64,000 nucleotides of DNA from Lycium barbarum (taxonomy: Eukaryota; Streptophyta; Magnoliopsida; Solanales; Solanaceae), in contig NC_083344.1 of the NCBI RefSeq assembly GCF_019175385.1, positions 62,620,782 to 62,684,781 of the forward strand, in the 5' to 3' direction. This document shows, piece by piece, positions 47,241 through 56,173 of this stretch. The stretch's first letter is position 1; every line of letters starts with the position of its first letter. A program made the translations under genes and the position numbers. Under the pieces are notes generated by a model. That model saw only the letters and a program-made list of their open reading frames with translations. It did not search any database and had not been told where the DNA came from.

Positions 47241-49298
47241 GAAGTACTAGGCTGGAGGATCACCAAACTGAATGTATGTACATGCGGGCATGAAACGCAG
47301 CCCCCGAAAAAAGGGGGTCAGTACGGAAAATATACTGAATATGTAAAGCATGAAGCACAGTAGTGAAGATCATGACTGAGTGAAAAGATGACATGAGATA
47401 AGTATGACAATCAAGGGATACCGATGCATATGTACCTTATGTGGTGAGTCATGCATATATATACTCTGTATATCGTACCCGCCCCATTATGGGACTCGGT
47501 TATATAAATATATACTGTACCCGGCTCATTATGGGTCTCGGTTATATAAATATATACCGTACCCAGCCCTTTAGTAAGGGATTCGTTATATAAATATATA
47601 CCGTACCCGGCCCTTTAGTAAGGGACTCAGTTATGTAAATATATACCGTACTCGGCCCTTTAGTAAGGGACTCGGTTATGTAAATATATACCGTACCCGG
47701 CCCTTTAGTAAGGGACTCGGTTATGTAAATATATATCGTACCCGGCCCTTTAGGAAGGGACTCGGTTATGTAAATATATACAAATGCCAAGCCTTTCATA
47801 GTAACTCATTATCCTGTATGTAGACTCTTTTGTGAATGCACAATCATGTTATCTCAGAATATATTTTGGAAGAATTATTGTTGATGTGATAACACTTAGT
47901 ATTAGGGGAAATCATGTACAAAAAGAATCATCATTTGGGATTCGCGAGAATTGATAGGATGAACTAACACTTGGGGGACCAAAGAAAACTATCATGTCAA
48001 GTATTACTGAGAACTAGAGTTCTTCGGAGTCACATGTGTTCGTCGTTTATTCCCTTGATGTAATTCATGCCAAAGAAGGAAGAAGGGATAGGTTTACATA
48101 CCTTAAAGCTTATCTATTCGCTCAACTTCTACTTCTCGAACTCGCAAATGTACAATTAAGGGAATTCATACTATTGTTAGGCTCGTTGTCAAGTGCTTAT
48201 CTTAAGCCTTTACTCTTCCTAGAATCTGCCAAAATTTCGGCAGCATCTCCCCTGTTTATATGCCTAGCCCGCAATTACAATTCAACAACTAACAATAATA
48301 ACATCAATGCCAACATTAACAACATCACTGTCAATCTCAAATTTCATATGTTTCTTTCACCAATTCACTTGGTAAACATATATATACAAATAAAAACAGT
48401 GACCATATCACAATCATGTTGTGTTCCATAATTTTCAGCCATCACAAATCATATTTATCTCCTCAAAACAGCCCAACAAATAGTAGCCATATCTTAGGTT
48501 GTTTCAATGTTATCTTGTAGTATTTTGCTATAAACAATCTCACCCACATGGAATTAAGCTTAAGCACAACCAAGGGGATGTGAAACTTACCTTAAGCAGT
48601 AAATACCATTAAAAATCTGCCGCTGATTCAACTTTCAATCACCCTCAAACGCAACACAACGCTATAGAGGTGCTCTTCCTTACCAAGGTTCACTTTTGAG
48701 GTTGAATTTGGTCTTAGACCTTCATGAATTTGGTAGAAAGAGTTTTGGGGAAGTATAGAGAAAATTTAGCGAGAGAAGGTGATAGAAAATGAGTGAAAAA
48801 AAATCAATTTTCGTTTTTAAGTTTTCTGATTTTATTGTTCACACCGAGACTGTAGCGGTACTGTAGCACGCCGGTACTGTAGCAGTTACTTAGCACGCGT
48901 TTCTGCTCTGTCAACTCGACTTGTAACATCCATAATTCTCTACTCCGATATCCTATCGATGAGAGGTTTGTTGCGTTAGAAACTAGACTCAACGAACTTC
49001 ATTTTAGGCTTTCAAATACCTTAAAAAACTTCATATGAAAAGAGATATTCTTCCCTCAAGTTGGACCAAAATTTTCACACGAAACTTTACCCATCCTTTC
49101 TCCAAAGTCGTACTAGTCCATTTCTTCCACTCATTTCCTTATAAAACCTTCCGGTATAACTTATGTACATCCTTCACTCATTAAATATACTTAATAATGC
49201 TTGATCCTTATATTCCAAAGTGGTTTTACTTAACCATAACTCAACGTGCTTATGTTTCAAATGTGATAAGTGCTTATTCGAAGATACGGGGTGTAACA
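47241..49298 (-). repeat. B-type LTR fragment, host of F
   Basis: Aligns with 13668 onward of the element B LTR and with 300-768. It ends GGTGTAACA at 49298. The first 420 bp or so of the LTR are cut off by F. It holds the hairpin CCCCC(GAAAAAA)GGGGG at 47301-47317, a 45-bp satellite, the donor TTAAG|GTAAG (48591/48590), a TATA-like AATAAAA near 48830 and CTGTAGC repeats near 48850-48890. It lies inside Tat-like pol sequence. Confidence 0.75.
47471..47780 (-). repeat. 45-bp tandem repeat, about seven units
   Basis: Unit CCGTACCCGGCCCTTTAGTA followed by AGGGACTCGGTTATGTAAATATATA. The first two units have CCCATTATGGG or TCATTATGGG where the rest have CCCTTTAGTAAGGG, so the small hairpin persists through base changes. 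The period is a multiple of three, which explains an open frame of 85 codons on the minus strand. Confidence 0.9.
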
Positions 49299-50020
49299 CC
49301 TTTGCTACTGTACATGTCAGTATTAGAAAATGCTTTTGGGTGCATGTTGGCAAAAAATAATGAAATAGGAAAGAAAGACAGAGCCATCTATTATATCAAT
49401 AAGAAGTTTACACCCTGTGAATCCAAATATTCAATAGTGGAAAAGACGTGTTGCGCTCTGACTTGGGTGTCTCAGAAGTTGAGGCATTATATGGCTACAT
49501 ACACGACCCATTTGATCTCAAGAATGGATCCACTAAGGTACATATTTCGCTAGACTATGCCCATAGGGAAGTTGGCCAAATGGCAAATGCAGTTAAGTGA
49601 GTTCGACATCGAGTACGTCGCGCAGAAAGCAGTTAAAGGGCAGGCATTAGCAGATCTACTGGCAGGAAGCCCGGTAGATGACAATTTCGTACCTTTATGG
49701 ACTTACTTCGCGGATGAAGAAATAATGACAATTGAAGATGAAGAAAGTGAGGACGAGTCAGGATGGAAAGTATACTTTAATGGAGCGGTCAACTTTAAAG
49801 GATCGGGAATCAGAGCCGTCTTAGTTTCAGACTTGGGCCAATATTATCCAATGGCGGCCAAGTTGAGATTCAGGTGCACCAATAACATGGCCGAGTACAA
49901 AGCATGTATCTTGGGTCTACGTTTAGCCCTCGAAATGGATGTGAAAGATCTTCAGGTAATTGGCGACTCGGATTTGCTAATTCATCAGGTTAGAGGAAAA
50001 TGGGCCACCAAAAATGAAAA
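49299..50020 (+). pseudogene. Tat/Ogre-like pol, first part: RT end and RNase H domains
   Basis: Starts inside the RT/RNase H connection (LENAFGCMLAKN, KFTPCESKYSIVEKTC), has a TAG at 49551, then KLAKWQMQLSEFDIEYV and a second RNase H-like domain: YFNGA, where a catalytic Asp is expected, CTNNMAEYKACILGL with the Glu, and VIGDSDLLIHQV with an Asp. An extra RNase H of this kind is typical of the Tat lineage. The 5' side is lost at the B-type LTR. Element G interrupts it at 50021. Confidence 0.75.
50016..50020 (+). other. Target-site duplication of G, left copy
   Basis: GAAAA directly before the LTR; the same five bases follow the right LTR at 59284-59288. Confidence 0.9.
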
Positions 50021-50321
50021 TGTTACATCCGACATTTTTGTTCATTCGGAAAGTTCAAGATAAATTGACTTGTGATGAATAAGGCCACTATTGGACATTA
50101 CTTGGTATGAATGTGTGAGTTATGAATTCAATGGGATGGAATTACGAAAGGTGGCCAAGGGCAAAATTGGAATTTTGGAAACTTGTTCCATGAATTACAA
50201 AAAAAAAAATTAGCCAAGTGGGCTCAAAAAAAAAAAAAAAAGAAAAGAGGCCCAATTGGGAATGGCCCAACCGGCCACAAGGCATAGCCCAAGCCCATGG
50301 TTGTTATATAATTACCATGTG

Positions 50322-50335
50322 ATAAATATATATAC
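50322..50335 (+). promoter_or_regulatory. TATA-like box of G LTR
   Basis: ATAAATATATATAC, about 250 bp before the donor at 50583. The second LTR has the same box at about 56476-56489. Confidence 0.5.
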
Positions 50336-52656
50336 ATCCTTATCACAAGATCATTCAAGAAGCAAGATCAAAACAAAAAAAAAAAAAAAAAAAAAAGGAG
50401 AGGGTTCGGGTTTTGGAGAAAAAAAGGAAAGAAAAGAAAGAAATTTTTTTTGAAGCCAATCCTTTGGTTTAAAGGGTTCATCTCTTGAGAGATTATTGCT
50501 AAGCACAAGATTCTCTACAAGTTGATATAAAGATTGTGGCAAGAAAACAATTTCATCCACCAAGTGAAGAACTTGAAGAAAGGTAAGGATTTCATGCTTT
50601 TGTTGTGTTAAAAATGATGTATGTATGTTGTAGTATGTGTGAATGAATGAAAAATATGGAAATTTTGTGTGTGGGATCAAAGGGGTGTTGGCCGAATAGG
50701 TGGGTATGAGTTACATGTTTTGAATGATTTGAGTTCATGTTGTAATTTAGTTGTTGTATGGTGGAAATTGTATTAGAAAGGAAAGTGGGATGAATTAGTG
50801 AGAGTTGGAAAATATAGTATGTTGGCCGTGTGGTACTGTGTGTAGTATGGAATGTGAATTTGATTTTTGTTGTATGTTAATTGTGTTATGGCTTTGTGAA
50901 GTAGATTGATGATAATGAACTCGGAATATGAAAGTGTGTTTATGAACTCGTATGTTGAAAGTTAGGAAAGATTGGAAAGATAGTGATTTGATAGAAAGTT
51001 GAACGTTTGCGTATCTTGTGAATATTATGTGAACATGGTATGGATGCCTCCGATGTGTGTCGTAATGATTTTGATGGATGATGGATATGAAAATAATAAG
51101 TTTTGGTTGGAAATGTAAGTTTGAAACGAAAGATGATTCGTTGTGTCGAAAGATGGCTAATAATGCCATAGCGTATGATTTAGTGTTTATTGATGTTTGT
51201 TGTTGTTTGGATGTCTCCTCTGGGTTGTTGTGTTGATAAAGTAAGCCGAGCTAAGTCTCGGGGATGTCGTATATACAGAGGAAATGCTGCCGAAATTTCG
51301 GTAGGCAAGTATGTGTAAAGTTGGAATATTGAAAGAATGAAACTAACCAAATGGTAAACTTGACCATTTCCAGATTTTGGACGAAATTTGGAGTGACGCC
51401 AAGCGAGCTTAAGGCGCCATCGAGGTATGTGAAGCACTCCTTTACGTTCCTAGGCATGTTCTGGATGTGGTAGGCTCGGCCGCGAGCCTTAAGTCCGACT
51501 CTGTTCCCCGGAATTCGAGACGGAAAACCGCTCCAATTCCTTCAATTCAATTGAACCTATTTTCTTACAAATAGCCCTTAAAGGGAGATTTTGTACAAAA
51601 TTTCCCCAAACGGAGTCGGAACACTTCCGCATGAGTATGGGTGACCTCATAAGGTCAATTATCCATAATTTACGCATGTAGCCTCGGATTGGTCCGAGGT
51701 GGGCCCACAAGGCCCGATACTTCCGGTACGATTTTAAAATACATCTGTTTTGGTCCGATTTTCTCCAAAAATTTCTGAACTATTATTTTATGTATATTAT
51801 GGCTATTTTTGTGTAGTTCATACAATATGATTTCTGGACATCCGAGAATCCCATTCTGATGATAATCTGTCGTGCCTTCCCAACTAGGATATAGGCGCGT
51901 ACTATGCATATTATCTGGATATTCTGATTTTGGCTCGCCGTTTGGCACCCCTTCAGTTTGATCGAGTCTGTATGTTGAGGCTGTAGGTAGGTGGTTTCTC
52001 ATTTATCGATTCGTGTCTGTCTCAATGCATTCTTTCACTGCGACCCGGGCCAGGTTCTGTTATCGTGCATATTTCTCTGCATTGTTCACCGCGTCCCTCG
52101 GCGTACGGGCCGGGATCTGTATGTCTGTATGATCTGTGTATGGGGATGGCGGCCAGGATGGCATATGATCTGATTTGATTCTGTCTGTCCACCGCGTCCC
52201 GTACTAAGAGGGCCGGGTTCTGTTACCGCGCCCCCAGACAGGGCCGGGGATCTGTATGAATATATGCGTGTGCCATCTGTATTTATAAAGCACACGCCTT
52301 TGTATGATTTTGTATGACTCTGTGCTACTCTGCATGCATAATTCTGCCCGTCATACTACTGTCTGTCTGTCCGTCTATGTTACGACTATTTCCGTTGGTC
52401 CGTATGGCTTCTGCTTCTGTATGTCCGTATGGATTCAGATTCTGCTCGTCTGTCCGTATCATGATTTCGTCTGTCTGTCCGAACTATAATTCTGTCCATT
52501 TGTGTGTAACACGATTCTGTATGTCTGTCTGGATCATAACTCTGTCCGTCAGTTTGACTTATGATTTTGCCCGTTATATTTCTGCGACTCTAGTTCGGAC
52601 TATGTTTATATCTGTTACGTTTCTGCTTTACATACTCGGTACATTTTCCGTACTGA

Positions 52657-52673
52657 CCCCCGTTCTTCGGGGG
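52657..52673 (+). other. Conserved LTR hairpin, G 5' LTR copy
   Basis: CCCCC GTTCTTC GGGGG between CGTACTGA and CTGCG, followed by CATGCCCGCAGGTA. Equivalent hairpins occur in every long LTR of the window; in C, E and D the stem is (A/C)GTCC...GGACG(T) instead. The G 3' LTR copy is at 58814-58830. Confidence 0.7.
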
Positions 52674-53132
52674 CTGCGCTACATGCCCGCAGGTACAGAC
52701 GCACCAGGTGATACGCCGCCCGCGTAGGTTTCTGACTCTGCTACTTGAAGAGCTCCTTTGACTCGGAGCATATATCTTTGGTATATATATCTTCTGTCTT
52801 TGTGTACTCCGTATGTCTATATATTCTGGGTACGGCGGGGCCCTGTCCCGTCATATGATTCTGTATGTCTGTAGAGGCCTGTAGATAGATGTGTGGGTTA
52901 CGGGTTCCGTCCGTATGTTAGCCCCATCGGCTTATCTGTAAATGTCTGTGTGTTCAGGTATATGTATATATATATATGTATGTTACGCGCACGCCGTACT
53001 TGTATCGGCCTACTTCTGTACTTCTGTTTTGAAAAAAAAAATCTGTATGGTTCGAGTTCGATCAGGTAGGTACGTATGGGTGCCCAGTTAGGGTACCAGG
53101 CGCGGCCTACGGGGTTTGGGTCGTGACAAAAG

Positions 53133-53144
53133 TGGTATCAGAGC
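53133..53144 (+). other. Primer binding site of element G
   Basis: Perfect TGGTATCAGAGC, four bases after the LTR. Confidence 0.9.
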
Positions 53145-53185
53145 GGTTAGTCCTCGGTATGTCTACAGGCCGTGTCTAGTATAGT

Positions 53186-53225
53186 CTTGTTTATCGATGT
53201 GTTGTGCACCACATCTATAAACAGG
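53186..53225 (+). other. Stem-loop with GTGCAC loop after the PBS of G
   Basis: CTTGTTTATCGATGTG, loop TTGTGCAC, CACATCTATAAACAGG. Palindrome at 53204-53209. Compared with C (GGTGTG/CACACT) the stem carries paired changes (GATGTG/CACATC). Confidence 0.7.
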
Positions 53226-53331
53226 AAGCTACAGGGCATTTAGGATGTTACCCTTCTTTGGATTCTTAGATCGTGCGATAGAACTGTATTAGTAGGATGA
53301 TCCTCTCCTAACGATCTGTTATGTTTCAGTG

Positions 53332-54762
53332 ATGCCTCCGAGGAAGGCAACAGCTGCCCAGAAGGGCAAGGTGAGGATTGAAGCAGGAGAGACTAGCCAG
53401 GCCCCGAGGGTTACCAGGGCCAGTGTACAGCCTGCACTCGAGGATGTGCCCCCGTCGTCTGGGTCTGTTACACCCCCCTCGCGAGAGGATATCAGAGCAG
53501 CAGGAGCTGCTAATCGGGAGACAGCTCCACCGCAAGCTCCTGAGGTTCTAGTGCCCGAGCCTCCAGCTCCACAGGTAGGGGCGGAGGGTAGGGCCATGCG
53601 AGATGCGGTTCAGCTATTGACCACATTAATGGTGGAGCAGGTTCGCAGGCACGGATTTGGGGGCGGTCGTACGGACAGGTATGAGAGCTCCAGGGCTCAC
53701 GAGTTTCTGACATGTGGTCCTCCAGAATTCTCCGGGACCAAGTCTGAGGAAGACCCCCAGGAGTTCATTAGAAAGATGGAGAGCACACTGCGATTGATTA
53801 AGGCTTCGCCGACTGAGTCTGTGGAGTTGGCTTCGTATCGACTGTATGAGGTGGCAGCAAATTGGTATGAGTCTTGGCAGCTCTCCAGGGGTGCCGACGC
53901 GCCCGCAGCGGTATGGGCCGAATTTACTAAGGCCTTTCTTGACCATTTTCTACCACCAGAGCTACGAAGAGCTAGGGTTGATCGGTTCTTGAACTTGAGA
54001 CAGAATGGTAGAAGTGTTCGCGAGTACAGCCTGGAGTTCGACTCACTGGCTTGGTATGCACCCACCATAGTAGCTGAGATGGCCGACAGGGTGCACAGGT
54101 ATGTGATGGGACTGGACTCTTATCTGATTGATGGTTGTTTGGCTGTGGCTGCTCAGCCAGGGATGCATGTAGCCCGGGTACAGGCACACGCCCAGGGCAT
54201 GGAGGACCGACGTAGGGAACGTCGGCCTGATAGGGGTTACGACAGGGGCCAGCCTAAGAGAGCCAGATCGGCCGGGTATTCAGAGGGATTTCAGAGCGAG
54301 CCTTCCCAGCGGCAAAGAAATAGGTATTCGTCCCAGCCAGCCTACAGTACGCCCCCACAGTTCGCAGGACAGAGCTCCAGAGGTCCCGGTCAGTCGAGGC
54401 CACCCATACCCCCGTGTTCTTACTGTGGGAGGCCCCACCCGGGGGAGTGTTACCGCGCTACGGGCGCTTGTTATTTTTGTGGGAGCCCAGACCATCGAGT
54501 CAGAGAGTGCCCACTTAAGGGCAGTTCGGGTTCAGCCCGGCCTGCTGGGTCCGTTGCAGGCTCATCTTCTCCTTCAGCGGCCATGTGCCCTGCGGGGCGA
54601 GGAGCACCAACACCAGCACCAGCGCCAGCGGGTCGTGGCAGAGGACGTGGTGCAGCTTCTGGTTACAGCGGTCCTTCGAACCGCGTGTTTGCTTTAACCG
54701 GCCGGCAGGACCCAGGAGCGTCTTCGAGTGCACGCCCAGGTACGCCAGCCAATCCTTTTTGA
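53332..54762 (+). CDS. Element G Gag (476 residues), intact
   Basis: Starts MPPRKATAAQKGK; I chose the ATG at 53332 rather than the GTG one codon earlier. Ala/Pro-rich N-terminus (1-95), capsid-like core about 115-290 ([36 protein letters not shown]), basic Arg-rich segment about 295-315, zinc fingers CSYCGRPHPGEC and CYFCGSPDHRVREC (about 363-394), then a Gly/Arg and Pro/Ala linker. It stops at TGA in the region that leads into protease in F. It aligns with F Gag over its length. Function: RNA binding and particle assembly. An intact gag with no pol suggests selection for Gag or very recent origin. Confidence 0.92.
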   Translation: MPPRKATAAQKGKVRIEAGETSQAPRVTRASVQPALEDVPPSSGSVTPPSREDIRAAGAANRETAPPQAPEVLVPEPPAPQVGAEGRAMRDAVQLLTTLMVEQVRRHGFGGGRTDRYESSRAHEFLTCGPPEFSGTKSEEDPQEFIRKMESTLRLIKASPTESVELASYRLYEVAANWYESWQLSRGADAPAAVWAEFTKAFLDHFLPPELRRARVDRFLNLRQNGRSVREYSLEFDSLAWYAPTIVAEMADRVHRYVMGLDSYLIDGCLAVAAQPGMHVARVQAHAQGMEDRRRERRPDRGYDRGQPKRARSAGYSEGFQSEPSQRQRNRYSSQPAYSTPPQFAGQSSRGPGQSRPPIPPCSYCGRPHPGECYRATGACYFCGSPDHRVRECPLKGSSGSARPAGSVAGSSSPSAAMCPAGRGAPTPAPAPAGRGRGRGAASGYSGPSNRVFALTGRQDPGASSSARPGTPANPF

Positions 54763-54984
54763 GAAATGTATGTATGGATAATTTTGTATTTTGCTGTATT
54801 ACGTGATCTTATACTTTTGGGTATTAGAAATAGTAAGATAAATGTTAATTTGGTGGATACCGAGATTCAGAAAAGCAATATGGTGATGGTATGACTTAGC
54901 CGGGGGTGGGACCCGCTACCAAAATTTTTCCAAAAATTTGCGAAGACCCCGATTTGCTCTAAAATTACGTGACAAAGGTCGTAC

Positions 54985-55096
54985 GGGGCGATCGACGAAA
55001 CTATATCAGTCCTAACGCGTCGAAATGCATGAAAGTTTCGGAGTTAAGCGTGCTCAGGCCAGAGCAATTCGGGGATGGGTGACCCCCTGGGAAGGA
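54985..55096 (+). pseudogene. 5S rRNA-derived sequence in element G
   Basis: Sense orientation, downstream of gag as in element B. The 5' half is diverged (ATATCAGTCCTAACGC), but GGAGTTAAGCGTGCTCAGGC and GGGATGGGTGACCCCCTGGG keep the A-box and C-box regions of plant 5S rRNA. The upstream GACAAAGGTC resembles the flank in element B. No clear T-run terminator follows. Confidence 0.75.
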
Positions 55097-55449
55097 ATGC
55101 AGAGTTCTGCACAAGTGTAGGTATGATGGATATAAATGAAAATTTGTGGTAATATAAAGGTAAAGGAGAATGTGTGGAGTAATTAGTGCCTTTACAAACA
55201 CCACACAGTCCGACGCGGATTAAATGGGCAAAAAGCAAAGGGTGCGATACCACTCGAAAAATTTAGCGAATCTGGATAACAGTCAGCGACGACCCGAATG
55301 TTGTCAGGGGATAGAAAACGCCCAATTACATCATAAGTTAGGCTGGTATGACGATAGTTGTAAAAGGAAAAAGAGTATGGATAGTAGGGAGGAGAGAGAT
55401 AAGTAGGGCGAGTAAGCAGAATCTTTGAAAAGTCGATAAGCGACACCCA

Positions 55450-55760
55450 AGACGATTTGTATGATTGATTCTGAATATGTTTCTGTCTGACATATCTCTG
55501 TACGATTAACCCTGATTACGAATCTGTCTGACACACCTCTGTATGTCTGACTCCGGATATAAACCCGTCTGGTGTGCCTCTGTACGTCTAATCTCGACCG
55601 CACGTCTGATTCTAAGTACGACTCCGTATGATACATTTCTGTAAAGCCTGATTCCGATTTCGAAATCCGTCCGATACCTTTCTATACATCTGACTCCTAT
55701 CTCAGATCTGTCTGACATACTTCCATATCTCTTCTTTTGATTATGAATCCACCCGCCATA
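55450..55760 (+). repeat. Degenerate CTGTAYGTCTGA repeat
   Basis: Five to six poor copies, 35-60 bp apart, of a unit like CTCTGTACGTCTGA followed by ATTACGAATCCGTCTGACA. Too diverged to define a clean period by eye. Confidence 0.5.
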
Positions 55761-56158
55761 GTTTAGCATGTCTGCTTCCGATTACGAATCCGTCCGATAT
55801 GCTTCGACGCGTCCGGTCCTAGTCCTGAACCTATTGGTAAGAAGTGTCTGGTACGAAGTGGGATTACGAAATTGCGGTAGGAATCTCAGGAGTATAACAA
55901 GAAACGAGATGGACTATGATGTCTGGAAAGCGTTCGTCCGTCACGAGAAAATAGTTTATGGTCCGATGATTATGTGGGGTATGAGAAGATATAATATAAT
56001 GGTATTTGAATCAGGGATGAAAAAAATAAATAAATTACCCCATAAGGATGGTAAAGAAGCCATGTCGGAAAGTCGGTGAAGGACGGCTATAAAGAGAACC
56101 CTCCCGAAGTAGTAAGATGCCCCGTAAGATCAATTTAACATTCGAGGATGAATGTTTT

Positions 56159-56173
56159 TAAAGGGGGGGAGGA
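56159..56173 (+). other. Polypurine tract of element G
   Basis: AAAGGGGGGGAGGA directly before TGTTACATCC; nearly identical to that of F. Confidence 0.85.

Larger units (their letters stand above)
50021..53128 (+). repeat. 5' LTR of element G (3108 bp)
   Basis: TGTTACATCC...GTCGTGACA. Poly-A runs near 50200-50240 and 50370-50395, a TATA-like box, a donor, CCGAAATTTCGG (about 51290-51301), CTGT-rich irregular repeats (about 52100-52600) and the hairpin CCCCCGTTCTTCGGGGG at 52657-52673. Confidence 0.93.
50583..53329 (+). other. Predicted leader intron of element G
   Basis: Donor AGAAAG|GTAAGG at 50583; branch-like CTAAC at 53308-53312; acceptor ATGTTTCAG ending at 53329, two bases before the gag ATG at 53332. 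Length 2747 bp. It contains the LTR hairpin, the PBS and the post-PBS stem-loop. Confidence 0.6.
54763..56158 (+). other. Non-coding interior of element G in place of pol
   Basis: No pol motif. It contains the 5S-like module (54985-55096), an irregular CTGTAYGTCTGA-rich repeat (about 55450-55760) and a purine-rich end with ACATTCGAGGATGAATG near 56139, a block that also precedes the polypurine tract in C and F. Confidence 0.6.

Noticed and set aside
47542..47799. 85-codon minus-strand ORF with a repeated YIYITESLTKGPGTV-like unit
   Set aside because: It is the 45-bp satellite read through; a period divisible by three keeps it open by default. No start context or homology.
51620..51650. ATGGGTGACCTC in the G LTR as a further 5S C-box
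   Set aside because: Only about 12 bases match and no A-box or 5S context is present; probably chance.
51180..52002. Several 68-110 codon minus-strand ORFs in the G LTR, repeated identically at 57337-58159
   Set aside because: They are duplicated only because the LTR is duplicated; no motif, and no frame conservation could be tested.
52314..52727. 137-codon Cys/Ser/Val-rich ORF in the G LTR
   Set aside because: Produced by the CTGTCYGT-rich repeat; lies in LTR sequence with no promoter or homology.
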